A DNA stretch of 64,000 nt from Nitratireductor kimnyeongensis (GTDB lineage Bacteria; Pseudomonadota; Alphaproteobacteria; Rhizobiales; Rhizobiaceae), in contig NZ_CP078143.1 of NCBI RefSeq assembly GCF_019891395.1, positions 186,001 to 250,000 on the forward strand. Reading direction: 5' to 3'. Below the pieces are notes generated by a model. It was not told where the DNA came from and searched no databases. It worked only from the letters and a program-made list of their open reading frames with translations. The translations under genes and the position numbers were made by a program. Positions 53,899 to 63,172 of this stretch are shown here, piece after piece; position 1 is the first letter of the stretch; the number at the start of each line of letters is the position of its first letter.

Positions 53899-54932
53899 CA
53901 GGAAACCTCCTCGAAAGGAACGTGGATTTCCGGAGATCGATCCATCCATTCAGGAACCGGCAAGCCCTTTTCACGCAGGAATGACGGATTGAAGAGCTTG
54001 GACTGGTAGCGCGTTCCGTAATCGCAGAGGATCGTCACAATCCGATGCCCAGGCCCCAGCTCGCGCGCAAGCCGAATGGCGCCGGCAATATTGATCCCCG
54101 TCGAGCCGCCGAGGCACAGCCCCTCCTCCTGCACCAGATCAAAGACGATAGGCAGCGCCTCGTCGTCGGGGATCTGGAAAGAGAAATCGGGCGCAAATCC
54201 ATCCAGATTGGCCGTGATGCGCCCTTGCCCTATACCTTCGGTGATGGACGTACCCTCGGATTTCAATTCCCCTGCAGTGTAGTAGCTGAAAAGCGCCGCA
54301 CCCATTGGATCGGCCAAAGCCACCTTCACATCCTTGCTCTTCCCGCGTAGGCCTTCTGCCACTCCGGCCAGAGTCCCCCCCGTGCCCACGGCCGAAACGA
54401 AGCCGTCAATCTTGCCACCCGTCTGTTCCCATATTTCTGCGGCGGTCGTACGCACATGACCTTCGCGATTTGCTGCATTGTCAAACTGATTGGCCCAGAT
54501 GGCACCATTGGGCTCCGATTTTGCGAGCTGTGCTGCAAGGCGCCCCGAAACCTTCACATAGTTGTTTGGATTCTTGTAAGGGACCGCAGGCACTTCGATC
54601 AGCTCTGCCCCCAGCACCCGCAATGCATCTTTCTTTTCCTGGCTCTGGGTTTCAGGGATGACGATCACGGTGCGATAGCCAAGCGCCTTGGCCACCACGG
54701 TCAGACCGATGCCGGTGTTACCCGCGGTTCCTTCCACGATGACGCCGCCCGGCTTCAGGAGCCCGCGTTTCTCCGCATCACGGATGATGAAAAGACCTGC
54801 CCTGTCTTTCACCGACTGGCCTGGATTCATGAACTCGGCCTTGCCGAAAATCTCGCAACCCGTTTCCTCCGAAGCCCGCTTCAAGCGGATCAGCGGGGTA
54901 TTGCCAATGGCGTCCACAACCGAGTTTTTCAT
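53898..54932 (-). CDS. cysK: Cysteine synthase A
   Basis: This PLP enzyme joins O-acetylserine and sulfide to cysteine. The 344-residue protein has the PLP lysine in MNPGQSVKDRAG, the TAGNTGIGL substrate loop, the phosphate-binding GTGGTLAG, and VFDLVQEEGLCLGGSTGIN with the C-terminal PLP contact. The overall length is somewhat above that of E. coli CysK. ATG 54932 has AGAGGA five bases upstream. It is the first gene of cysK-alaX-sseA. A cystathionine beta-synthase or O-phosphoserine type cannot be fully excluded by motif alone. Confidence 0.93.
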   Translation of the reverse strand: MKNSVVDAIGNTPLIRLKRASEETGCEIFGKAEFMNPGQSVKDRAGLFIIRDAEKRGLLKPGGVIVEGTAGNTGIGLTVVAKALGYRTVIVIPETQSQEKKDALRVLGAELIEVPAVPYKNPNNYVKVSGRLAAQLAKSEPNGAIWANQFDNAANREGHVRTTAAEIWEQTGGKIDGFVSAVGTGGTLAGVAEGLRGKSKDVKVALADPMGAALFSYYTAGELKSEGTSITEGIGQGRITANLDGFAPDFSFQIPDDEALPIVFDLVQEEGLCLGGSTGINIAGAIRLARELGPGHRIVTILCDYGTRYQSKLFNPSFLREKGLPVPEWMDRSPEIHVPFEEVS

Positions 54933-55132
54933 GGCATCCTCTTTCGATTTTTACGGAAGTTAGAAAGCCCGCAGCGGCGTTGCAAGGTGGGATTTTGCGC
55001 AATAGGGCAAAAGCAAGCAAAGCAGTCGCTTGTCGCCTGGCTCCGCAAACGTTTTCCGTGTGTACTGCCTACAAGATACTTTTCAACATGCGCATCGCCC
55101 GATAAACCTGCCCAAAACTGGAGGGGATTGGG

Positions 55133-55969
55133 ATGGCGCTTTACCGGGCCAATCCAAAGGATGGAGTAGCATGGATCACCGGTGCCAGCACCGGGATCGG
55201 GCGTGCGCTTGCGGTGCGTCTTGCCAGCCAGGGATACACGGTCGCCGCCACCGCCCGCGCCGAAGACGGCCTTTCCTCTATCACCCGAGAAGCAGAACAT
55301 CTTGAGGGGCGGATATTCGTTTTCCCTTGCGACGTGATGAACGAAGCAGGAATGGAGCGCACAGTTGCGCAGATCGAAAAAAATCTCGGCCCGATAACCT
55401 TGGCCGTCTTCAATGCGGGAACATATCTGCCCGTGCGGGGTGACCGGCTGGAAACCACCAATTTCGTTCGCAGTTACCAGATCAATGTTTTTGGCACATT
55501 GCACGGCCTGATTCCGGTCTCCGATCGGATGCGTGACCGCGGCTTCGGCCACATCGCGGTCATGGGCTCTGTCACCTCATTCTTCGGAATGCCGTCCGCT
55601 GCCGCTTATGGGTCCACAAAAGCCGCGCTCAACAATCTCGTTGAAGGGTTGCGCTATGATTTCGAGAAGCTCAACATCCGAACCCAGATCATCAATCCGG
55701 GCTTTGTCGCCACACCGCTCACCAAGAAGACAAATTTTTCGATGCCCGCGCTTTTGACAGCATCCGAGGCTGCCTGCCGCATCGATAGAGGCCTTCACAA
55801 GGGCGGGTACGAAATCACCTTCCCAAAGCGACTGGTCTGGCCACTCAAATTTCTCCGGCTCTTTCCGTCCTCTTTCATCTTTTTTGTCATGTATCGCCTG
55901 ACGGGCTGGAATACGCGCGCCACAGGGCCACGCAAGAAATCAGGCAAACGCATCCGCGCCAGAACCTGA
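55133..55969 (+). CDS. Short-chain dehydrogenase/reductase
   Basis: The 278-residue SDR has the NAD(P) motif WITGASTGIGRALAVRLASQ near residues 14-33, the NAG motif FNAGTYLP, the active-site Tyr and Lys in AAYGSTKAALNN, and the catalytic Ser in VMGSVTSFFG. IRTQIINPGFVATPLT is the usual SDR loop. The C-terminus has a hydrophobic segment (LRLFPSSFIFFVMYRLTGW) that could touch the membrane. The substrate is unknown. ATG 55133 has GGAGG nine bases upstream. It converges on the MFS gene with two bases between. Confidence 0.9.
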   Translation: MALYRANPKDGVAWITGASTGIGRALAVRLASQGYTVAATARAEDGLSSITREAEHLEGRIFVFPCDVMNEAGMERTVAQIEKNLGPITLAVFNAGTYLPVRGDRLETTNFVRSYQINVFGTLHGLIPVSDRMRDRGFGHIAVMGSVTSFFGMPSAAAYGSTKAALNNLVEGLRYDFEKLNIRTQIINPGFVATPLTKKTNFSMPALLTASEAACRIDRGLHKGGYEITFPKRLVWPLKFLRLFPSSFIFFVMYRLTGWNTRATGPRKKSGKRIRART

Positions 55970-55971
55970 TC

Positions 55972-57186
55972 TCAGTCGGTGCGCGCCCGTTCCACCTCTG
56001 GCGGCGCATCCTTGCAGGCCAGGTATATCGCCAATGAAAGCGCAATCAGGGCCGCGTAGAAAACGAACAGGGTCTGATACGCTGCCACCGGGTCGCCAGG
56101 CACGGTTGATACCGATACAACGCCGCCGGTAAGAAACTGCATCACCCCGGCGCCCCCCACTGAAAAGAAGTTCAGCAGCGTCACGCCGCGCCCCGTCAAA
56201 TGGGCAGGAACAAACGCCCGACCATGCGCCATCAACAGGCCATAGCTCGCGCCGCACAGGCCTATCACCACGAAGGCGGTTGTCGTCGTGACAATGGACG
56301 AGACCGGGGTGATGGCCACAAACGCAATCGCCATAAGACCGATGAAGTTTCCCCCGACCGCGACCCATTTGCGCGTGCGAAAAAAAACATCCAACGGTCC
56401 GTAAACAAGGCCTCCGGCCGACATGGCAAGCGCCATGAACAGCGTTGCTTGCCCGATCATCAGCGCGTCCGCGTTATAGACGTCAGAGAGATAAGGCCCT
56501 GCCCAAAGTCCGCGAATGCCTGCAGCCGGAGCGTAGTTCAGGGCGGTCAACGGCAGGATGGGCCAGAGCACACGCAGGCTCAGGAGTTCGCGATAGCCTT
56601 TGAACCCGAGTCCGGCTTCCCGTTCGGGCACCCCTGCCGCTTCAGGATCCCGGACAAGAAAATGGATCGCGATACCAGTAAGAATCGTGAAAAAAGCCAG
56701 CCCGCCCATCACGCTTCGCCAGCCAAAAGCTTCTGCCGCAGCAGCCATCGGCGCAGACCCCACCACATTGCCGAGCGTCCCGAAAGCAACCAGCCAAGAG
56801 ATGAGGATGGTGAGCCGTCCCGCCGAAAAGGACTTTGCGAAAATGAACACCGAAGCCATTAGAACGGCGGAACATCCTGCCCCATTGAGTGCCATGGCAA
56901 GAATGATGGTGCCGGGCGTCGGCGCCAGCGCAAACATAAGCGCGCCACCTCCGCCACAAACCGTTAGCAGAAATGCTGCCGTACGGCGCGGGCCGTAGCG
57001 GTCTAGTGAGACACCCACCACAAACTGCATAAGGGCGAAAACGACGAACCAGGCCCCCGACGCCATCGATAGTTCGGCCTTGGTGGCGCCCAGTTCGGTC
57101 GTCAAAGCCGGTGTCAGGACAGCCAGAAACGACCGATAGAATTGCGACAGGACATAGCCGATCGCCAGAGCCGCAAGACCGATCAT
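55972..57186 (-). CDS. MFS transporter
   Basis: The 404-residue protein has about 12 membrane spans and the MFS loop signature VGVSLDRYGPRRTAAFLL between spans 2 and 3, with its repeat near YGPLDVFFRTRKWVAVGG after span 8. The substrate cannot be told from the sequence. ATG 57186 starts MIGLAALAIGYVLSQFY, directly at the first span; an ATG at 57261 would add 25 residues, unlike a usual MFS start. It lies downstream of the DEAD-box helicase gene on the same strand, about 130 bases away. Confidence 0.88.
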   Translation of the reverse strand: MIGLAALAIGYVLSQFYRSFLAVLTPALTTELGATKAELSMASGAWFVVFALMQFVVGVSLDRYGPRRTAAFLLTVCGGGGALMFALAPTPGTIILAMALNGAGCSAVLMASVFIFAKSFSAGRLTILISWLVAFGTLGNVVGSAPMAAAAEAFGWRSVMGGLAFFTILTGIAIHFLVRDPEAAGVPEREAGLGFKGYRELLSLRVLWPILPLTALNYAPAAGIRGLWAGPYLSDVYNADALMIGQATLFMALAMSAGGLVYGPLDVFFRTRKWVAVGGNFIGLMAIAFVAITPVSSIVTTTTAFVVIGLCGASYGLLMAHGRAFVPAHLTGRGVTLLNFFSVGGAGVMQFLTGGVVSVSTVPGDPVAAYQTLFVFYAALIALSLAIYLACKDAPPEVERARTD

Positions 57187-57318
57187 CGTTTCGCCATTCC
57201 CTCCCGCGCAGGCAACAAAGCCAGACAGACTTGGCCTAAACGAACAGGCCATCGGCGACAATTGGGCCAGACCGGCCTATCGGCCGATCAGCCCTGACCG
57301 CAAATATGAGTCCGAAGG

Positions 57319-58680
57319 TTAAGCGGCGCGCGCGCCGGGTCGCCTGTTGCGGCTTCTGCGCCGCCGGCGTACGGGCTTGTCGCCCTCGTTTTGAGCCGAT
57401 TCGGCGCGTTGCGGCGGTTTCGTGGCAGTTCGTGGCGGCTTGCGATTTTCGCCGCCCTTGGCGGGTTTCGCTCCAGTTCGACGCTCACCGGCGTTGTTGG
57501 CCGGCGGCTGGCGGACCGGATCAGGTTCCGACGTGTAATCCGCCTTCAACGGCAGTCGCATCCGGATGATCTTCTCGACGGCCTTCAGCTTGTCAGCCTC
57601 GGCTGGATCGCACAACGTCACAGCCTCACCGGAAGCGCCGTTGCGGCCAGTGCGCCCTATCCTATGCACATAGCTCTCCGGCTGGTCCGGCAAATCGAAA
57701 TTCACCACATGGCTGATGCCCGGCACGTCAATGCCGCGCGCCGCGATATCGGTCGCAACGAGAATGCGCACCGATCCGTCACGAAAGCCGTTGAGTGCGC
57801 GCTGGCGCGCATTCTGCGATTTGTTGCCGTGAATCACGGCAGCCTCGAACCCGTCACGCTCCAGATCGCGCGTCACGCGGTCGGCGCCATGCTTCGTACG
57901 CGCAAAGACGATCACCGATCGCATGGCCTCGTCAGACAGCATGTCGGAGAGGATCTTGCGCTTCTGTTTTGTCCGCGCCATCACCAGATGCTGAGTGATC
58001 TCACCGGCCGTGGTCGACTGCTTTGCAATTTCGACCCGCAGGGGATCGTTGAGCAAGCTTTTTGCAAGCCCCTCGATTTCCTTGGGCATGGTCGCGGAGA
58101 ACAACGCTGTCTGGCGCGCAGGATGTGTTGCACGCGCGATGCGCCGCACATCATTGATGAAGCCCATGTCCAGCATGCGATCGGCCTCGTCGAGCACCAG
58201 CCAGCGTGTTTCGGCCAGCGAAAGCTCGCCTGACCGCACGATATCGGTCAGCCGGCCAGGCGTGGCCACCAGGATGTCGACACCCTGGGCGAGCCGCTTT
58301 ACCTGGCTGCTGCGGGAAACCCCGCCAAGCACCAGCGCCGTCGACAGATGCGCATGCCGGGAAAGCTCGCGCACCACGTCGTCGATCTGCACTGCCAGTT
58401 CCCGTGTCGGGCACAGAATCAGTGCCCGGGCGGTCTTGCGAACGCGTTTGGAGCCAAGCGCGATGATCTGCGAGAGAATGGGCAGTGAGAAAGCCGCCGT
58501 TTTGCCGGAACCGGTTTGTGCGATCCCCAGAACGTCCCGCTTCTCGAGCATTGCGGGAATGGCCTTCTCCTGGATCGGCTTGGGGGTCACAAACCCCACA
58601 CCCTCAGCCGCTTTCAACAGTGAGCCCGTAATTCCCAGTTCCGCGAAACCGATCTGTTTCGCATTGTTGTCATTGGTCAA
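57319..58680 (-). CDS. DEAD-box RNA helicase, RhlE type
   Basis: The 453-residue protein shows all helicase motifs: the Q-motif GFVTPKPIQEKAIPAM, I AQTGSGKT, Ia PTRELA, II DEAD in VLDEADRMLDMGF, III SAT, IV VIFAR-like SVIVFARTKHGADR, V ATDIAARGIDV and VI HRIGRTGR. A basic, disordered tail follows (KPVRRRRRSRNRRPG), typical of RhlE-like helicases that unwind mRNA or rRNA, often in the cold. The start is TTG 58680, with GGAAAG eight bases upstream; no in-frame ATG is near. A hairpin lies just upstream of the ribosome site, and the leader holds a repeated element. Confidence 0.9.
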   Translation of the reverse strand: MTNDNNAKQIGFAELGITGSLLKAAEGVGFVTPKPIQEKAIPAMLEKRDVLGIAQTGSGKTAAFSLPILSQIIALGSKRVRKTARALILCPTRELAVQIDDVVRELSRHAHLSTALVLGGVSRSSQVKRLAQGVDILVATPGRLTDIVRSGELSLAETRWLVLDEADRMLDMGFINDVRRIARATHPARQTALFSATMPKEIEGLAKSLLNDPLRVEIAKQSTTAGEITQHLVMARTKQKRKILSDMLSDEAMRSVIVFARTKHGADRVTRDLERDGFEAAVIHGNKSQNARQRALNGFRDGSVRILVATDIAARGIDVPGISHVVNFDLPDQPESYVHRIGRTGRNGASGEAVTLCDPAEADKLKAVEKIIRMRLPLKADYTSEPDPVRQPPANNAGERRTGAKPAKGGENRKPPRTATKPPQRAESAQNEGDKPVRRRRRSRNRRPGARAA

Positions 58681-58700
58681 TTTGCAATCTTTCCCATGCT

Positions 58701-58716
58701 GACGCCGACAGGCGTC
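58701..58716 (-). promoter_or_regulatory. Hairpin just upstream of the helicase ribosome site
   Basis: GACGCC (58701-58706) pairs with GGCGTC (58711-58716) around a GACA loop. It is 21-36 bases upstream of the TTG start, right above the GGAAAG site at 58690-58695. It could shape translation of the helicase mRNA. Confidence 0.35.
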
Positions 58717-58807
58717 GCAATTGATAAGTGGCAGGGCGCAACCTGCCGAATAAATGTTTGAATGAACGACGAGACGACGGGGGTGCCCCGTGCGGCTGCG
58801 CTGTCGC

Positions 58808-58888
58808 GCCGGCAGTGCCGGCTTAAGCTCCCGCCCGCAGGCAGAGGCTTCAGACGCAACCAGTCTTTCTAGAAAGCCGGCAGTGCCG
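58808..58888. repeat. Repeated GCCGGCAGTGCCG stem-loop, two copies
   Basis: GCCGGCAGTGCCGGC (58808-58822) and GCCGGCAGTGCCG (58876-58888) are near-identical inverted repeats 68 bases apart in the 339-base gap 58681-59019 between ilvA and the helicase gene. The second copy on the minus strand is followed by TTTCT and may end ilvA transcription. TGCAAT (58931-58936) and ATTGCA (58950-58955) form another small inverted repeat. The rest of the gap shows nothing that I recognise. Confidence 0.5.
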
Positions 58889-59019
58889 ACCCATGCGTCT
58901 TGGCGTCATATGGGCCATCCGCCAACAAAGTGCAATCGCTAATTTGTGCATTGCAACCGGAATGCCCCTCACCAGACGCGCCAGCGGTGGCAGGGAACAA
59001 CCGGGATCGGGGTTCAACC

Positions 59020-60306
59020 TCAGATGATCAACCCGGCGATCGTGTCATTATTCGTAATGTCCTGATAGGCCCAGCCCGCGGCGTCAAACCGTCCGGTAAG
59101 GACGTCGAAATTGGCGTGGTTCCGGGTCTCTATGCCGATCAGAACCGAACCGAAGTTGCGCGCCGATTTCTTGAGATACTCAAACCGCGTAATGTCGTCT
59201 TCCGGTCCCAGAAGATCCAGAAAATCGCGCAATGCGCCGGGGCGCTGAGGGAAACGGAAGATGAAATACTTTTTAAGTCCCTCGAAGCGGAGCGCGCGTT
59301 CCTTGACGTCCGGCAGACGCTCAAAGTCGAAATTTCCACCTGACACCACAGCAATTACGGTACGCCCGGCAAGCTCCTGCGGCGCGAAATTCTTCAGCGT
59401 ATCGATCGCCAGTGCTCCCGCCGGCTCCAGCACCACGCCTTCGATGTTCAGCATTTCGATCATCGTCGCGCATAGCCGGTTTTCCGGCACCAGATGTACG
59501 GCGTCGGCATCAAACGACTTCAGATGCGAAAACGGCTCCGCGCCGATCTCGGCGACCGCAGCCCCATCGACAAAATTGTCCACCTTATCGAGCCGCACAG
59601 GCCGGTCCTGCACCAGCGCCTGCTGCAGACTGGCCGCGCCTTCGGGTTCAGCGAAGGCAAAGGAGCCCGCCTCCCCGCGTGCCATGAGATAGCGCGTCAC
59701 CCCAGAGGCCAGCCCCCCACCGCCGACCGGCAGAATCACCAGGCTGTCGTCCATGCGCACTCCATCGAACGACTGGATTTGCTCGGCGATTTCTCGCCCG
59801 ACGGTCGCCTGCCCTTCGATGATGTCCGCATGGTCGAAGGGCGGCACCATCGCTCCGCCGCTTTCCTCTGCGAATGCGAGCGCGGCACGGTAACAATCGT
59901 CGAAAAAATCGCCGATCAGTCGGATCTCAACGAATTCTCCGCCAAATATCCGCGTTTTGTCGATTTTCTGCTGGGGCGTCGTGACCGGCATGAAAACCAC
60001 GCCCTTGCATCCAAAATGACGGCAGACATAGGCAAATCCCTGCGCATGATTGCCCGCCGAAGCGCAGACGAAGGTTCGCTCCTGGCCCCCGCGCGCCATC
60101 GCCTTGCGAAAGAAATTGAAAGCACCGCGAATCTTGTAGGATCGAACCGGCGTCAGATCCTCACGCTTCAGGAAAACCCGGGCTCCGGTTTTCTTGGAGA
60201 GGTAATCGTTCTCCTGAAGCGGCGTCTCGGCAAAAAGCGAGCGCAGCGCTTCGGCTGCCTCCGCGACCGCATTCACGAACTCGTCCTCTCTCGCTGCTGC
60301 ACTCAT
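59020..60306 (-). CDS. ilvA: Threonine ammonia-lyase (biosynthetic type)
   Basis: IlvA makes 2-oxobutanoate from threonine, the first step to isoleucine. The 428-residue protein has the PLP lysine in REDLTPVRSYKIRGAFNF, CASAGNHAQGFAY, the glycine loop VILPVGGGGLASGV, and EPAGALAIDTLKN. The C-terminal ACT-like part (YFIFRFPQRPGALRDFLDLL) is a single regulatory unit, so this is the short form. ATG 60306 starts MSAAAREDEF; the frame is open to 60405, but that part overlaps the divergent trkH leader. About 130 bases lie between the two starts. Confidence 0.94.
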   Translation of the reverse strand: MSAAAREDEFVNAVAEAAEALRSLFAETPLQENDYLSKKTGARVFLKREDLTPVRSYKIRGAFNFFRKAMARGGQERTFVCASAGNHAQGFAYVCRHFGCKGVVFMPVTTPQQKIDKTRIFGGEFVEIRLIGDFFDDCYRAALAFAEESGGAMVPPFDHADIIEGQATVGREIAEQIQSFDGVRMDDSLVILPVGGGGLASGVTRYLMARGEAGSFAFAEPEGAASLQQALVQDRPVRLDKVDNFVDGAAVAEIGAEPFSHLKSFDADAVHLVPENRLCATMIEMLNIEGVVLEPAGALAIDTLKNFAPQELAGRTVIAVVSGGNFDFERLPDVKERALRFEGLKKYFIFRFPQRPGALRDFLDLLGPEDDITRFEYLKKSARNFGSVLIGIETRNHANFDVLTGRFDAAGWAYQDITNNDTIAGLII

Positions 60307-60439
60307 GCTCTCTTGCCTATCCCGTGCTTGTGTCCTACGGGCTATTGCATATCGGGGCGCGGGACGCCACTCTCGCGCCAGGGAGGGGGATCGCTTCCCG
60401 AACAACAGACGCTTTGATGAGCAGCCTGAGGTTCAGTCC

Positions 60440-61897
60440 TTGCAGTATCTTGCCATACGCGCCGCACTCCACATCGCGGCGGTCTTTGCAATCTATCTTT
60501 CGGCAGCCATGCTCATCCCGGCAGCCGTTGATCTCTACTATGGCAATGACGACTGGCGGGTTTTTGCTTTCTCCGCACTCTTCACCGGCGGGCTCGCCAT
60601 CGGGGTGTCACTTGCCACCCAGGGGCGCGCGCCTGCCATTTCCTCCCGCTTCGGCTTTCTTGTCGTCAACCTTTTGTGGATGACGGCCTGCATCGCCGGA
60701 GCCGTGCCGATGCTCGCCTCTTCGGTGGAATTCAGTGTCGCAGACGCATTTTTCGAATCCGTTTCAGGCGTTACGGCGACCGGTGCGACTGTTATCGTGG
60801 GGCTCGACAGCATGCCTCCTGGGCTGCTCATCTGGCGTTCCATCCTGCAATGGATCGGCGGCCTGGGCGTGATCGCTTTGGGTCTCTTCGTGCTGCCGTT
60901 CCTCAATGTGGGCGGTGTCTCGTATTTCCGCATCGAATCCTCGGATATCGAAGACCGGCCTTTCGACCGTTTCTCGACATTCGGGCTGGGCCTCATCAGC
61001 ATCTATTCCCTGCTCACACTCGCCTGCGCAATTGCCTATGCAGCAGCAGGCATGCGGGCGTTTGATGCCGTAAACCACGCGCTGACAACCATCGCCACGG
61101 CAGGCTTCTCCACCCACGATGCGTCCATGGGCTATTACGCCGACAATCCTGCGATCCTCTGGATCAGCACCCTTTTCATGTTCATTTCGGCGCTTCCATT
61201 CTCAATCCTGATCCTTTTTGCCATTCGCGGCAGGCTCGATGCGCTGAGCGATCCTCAGATCCGCGTCTTCGCCGGCTACGTGATCGTGTTTGTCCTGGCC
61301 GTCGCCATTTATCTGCGCCTTGTTCACGACCACACATTCTTCGACGCCCTCACCCATTCGGCATTCAATTTCGTTTCGATCATCACCACCACGGGCTATG
61401 CCAGCGACGACTATTCGCAATGGGGGGCTTTCGCCGTGGCGGCGGCTTTCGTCGCCATGTTCCTCGGCGGTTGTTCCGGGTCGACCACCGGTGGGATCAA
61501 GGCTTACCGTTTCCTGATCCTTTTCAAGCTTCTGGCCAACGGCTTGCGTCGCTTCGTCTATCCCAACACGATCGTTACCGTGCGATATGGCGACCGGCCG
61601 GTGGATGACGATCTTCAACGCGCAGTCGTGCTGTTCATGTCGGCTTTCCTGGTCATATGGGCGGTCATCATCCTCCTGTTGGCGGCGACCGGGCTGGATT
61701 TCGTCACCGCCATTTCAGCCGCCCTCACAGGGCTTACCAATGTCGGTCCCGGTCTCGGGCAGATCGTCGGCCCCGCCGGCAGCTTTGCTCCGGTTCCCGA
61801 TCCGGCCAAATGGATCATCGCCTTTGCCATGCTCATGGGCAGGCTTGAAATTTTGGCGGTTCTGGTCATTTTCACGCCTGTTTTCTGGGAGAGATAG
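60440..61897 (+). CDS. TrkH family potassium uptake protein
   Basis: The 485-residue protein is a potassium channel-like transporter subunit with four membrane-pore-membrane repeats. The four filter loops are visible as ESVSGVTATGATVIVG, ALTTIATAGFSTHDAS, FNFVSIITTTGYASDD and LTGLTNVGPGLGQIVG. A CSGSTTGGIKAYR segment near residue 360 is also family-typical. The start TTG 60440 has TGAGG eight bases upstream and gives MQYLAIRAALHI; the frame is open to an ATG at 60305, but that part crosses the ilvA start on the other strand. No trkA partner is in the window. Confidence 0.9.
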   Translation: MQYLAIRAALHIAAVFAIYLSAAMLIPAAVDLYYGNDDWRVFAFSALFTGGLAIGVSLATQGRAPAISSRFGFLVVNLLWMTACIAGAVPMLASSVEFSVADAFFESVSGVTATGATVIVGLDSMPPGLLIWRSILQWIGGLGVIALGLFVLPFLNVGGVSYFRIESSDIEDRPFDRFSTFGLGLISIYSLLTLACAIAYAAAGMRAFDAVNHALTTIATAGFSTHDASMGYYADNPAILWISTLFMFISALPFSILILFAIRGRLDALSDPQIRVFAGYVIVFVLAVAIYLRLVHDHTFFDALTHSAFNFVSIITTTGYASDDYSQWGAFAVAAAFVAMFLGGCSGSTTGGIKAYRFLILFKLLANGLRRFVYPNTIVTVRYGDRPVDDDLQRAVVLFMSAFLVIWAVIILLLAATGLDFVTAISAALTGLTNVGPGLGQIVGPAGSFAPVPDPAKWIIAFAMLMGRLEILAVLVIFTPVFWER

Positions 61898-61982
61898 TCT
61901 TCCAAACGAAACCTATCGCCCTCGAAGCAGACTTGGGACCCGATGCCCCTGGTCGACAAAGCATGAGCAGGATTGTCGTCGC

Positions 61983-63164
61983 ATGCCGTTCCGCAAGTTC
62001 CCAGACCTGTTCGTCCTTTTGCTGCTCTCCCTGATCGCGGGCTGTGCAAACCCGCACGCTTCCCGTCTGATAGCGGAAAGGATCGCGCCCGCACGCGCTG
62101 ATCAGATTGCCGGGAGCCATGGCATTTTCATCGCCACCAATCGGATGCAGACCAACAAACCGGGCGAGATATTCGCCGGCGGGCGGGCGCCGGAGCCAGC
62201 CTTTGCAAAGGTAGAGATCACGGTGCCCACCGTGCATGAAACCGGGAAAATGGAGCTTGCTCCCAATCCTCGCATCGCCGATCCCGCTCGATATTTTGCG
62301 GCTCAGCGCGCCATACTCTTTCCCGGTGAAAGCGATTTCGAAAATGCACTCAGGGACGATATCGCCGCGCACAACGGACGCGCACTCGTCTTTATCCATG
62401 GTTACAACACCGGCTTCGATGACGCGGTCTACCGCGCCGCACAGATCTTTCACGATTCAAAATATGCCGGCACACCGATCCTGTTCTCCTGGCCGTCGGC
62501 CGGGCGCACGATCGATTACGTCTATGACAGCAACAGTGCTACTTCAGCACGCGACGCGCTGGAAGAGACGCTGCAGACACTGGCCCGTGCCGGCGCACGG
62601 CGCATCGACGTGGTGGCACATTCCATGGGCAGTTGGGTGACCATGGAGGCGCTGCGTCAGTTGGCCCTTTCCGGAGATCGTGACCTCGGCGGGCGCCTTG
62701 CCGACGTCATCCTCGCCTCTCCAGACATCGATATCGATGTGTTTAAGGGGCAGATGCGGCGCTATGGAGTGCCAAAGCGCCCCTTTGCTGTTCTGACGTC
62801 CCAGAATGACAGAGCGCTCACACTGTCCGGATTCATTGCCGGCAATCAGCCCCGGCTTGGTGATTATCGCGATGCAGAAGACCTGACATCTCTCGGCGTG
62901 ACGGTGATAGACGTCACGAAAGTTTCCTCCGGAGACTGGCTCAATCATACCAAGTTCGCGGAAAATCCGGTTCTGGTACGCCTGCTCGGAGAGCGCCTGT
63001 CCAGCGAAGGGGAATTAAACGAAGGCGATGACGACGTCGTCATCGGCCAGATGGAGACTCTGGTGCGCGGCCTGGGGCAGACCTTCGGATCCGCGGCCGA
63101 CATCGTGATCACCACGCCGCTCACCGTCATCGAACTGGCCACTGGTCAGGGCCGACGCCGCTAG
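61983..63164 (+). CDS. Alpha/beta hydrolase lipoprotein (DUF900-like)
   Basis: The 393-residue protein has a lipoprotein signal (LFVLLLLSLIAGCAN, Cys at about residue 21) and an alpha/beta hydrolase domain. ALVFIHGYNTGFDDAVYRAA marks the oxyanion region, the nucleophile sits in VVAHSMGSWVTMEAL near residue 217, and the likely acid is in VILASPDIDIDVF. H in WLNHTKFAENP near the end may complete the triad. This order matches DUF900-type esterases of Proteobacteria; the substrate is unknown. ATG 61983 has AGGA about ten bases upstream. It follows trkH by 85 bases on the same strand. Confidence 0.85.
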   Translation: MPFRKFPDLFVLLLLSLIAGCANPHASRLIAERIAPARADQIAGSHGIFIATNRMQTNKPGEIFAGGRAPEPAFAKVEITVPTVHETGKMELAPNPRIADPARYFAAQRAILFPGESDFENALRDDIAAHNGRALVFIHGYNTGFDDAVYRAAQIFHDSKYAGTPILFSWPSAGRTIDYVYDSNSATSARDALEETLQTLARAGARRIDVVAHSMGSWVTMEALRQLALSGDRDLGGRLADVILASPDIDIDVFKGQMRRYGVPKRPFAVLTSQNDRALTLSGFIAGNQPRLGDYRDAEDLTSLGVTVIDVTKVSSGDWLNHTKFAENPVLVRLLGERLSSEGELNEGDDDVVIGQMETLVRGLGQTFGSAADIVITTPLTVIELATGQGRRR

Positions 63165-63172
63165 CCCCCTAC

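Noticed and set aside
57271..57286. CGGCC-TATC-GGCCG stem after the helicase gene as a terminator
   Set aside because: The stem is only five pairs and no T-run follows on the minus strand.
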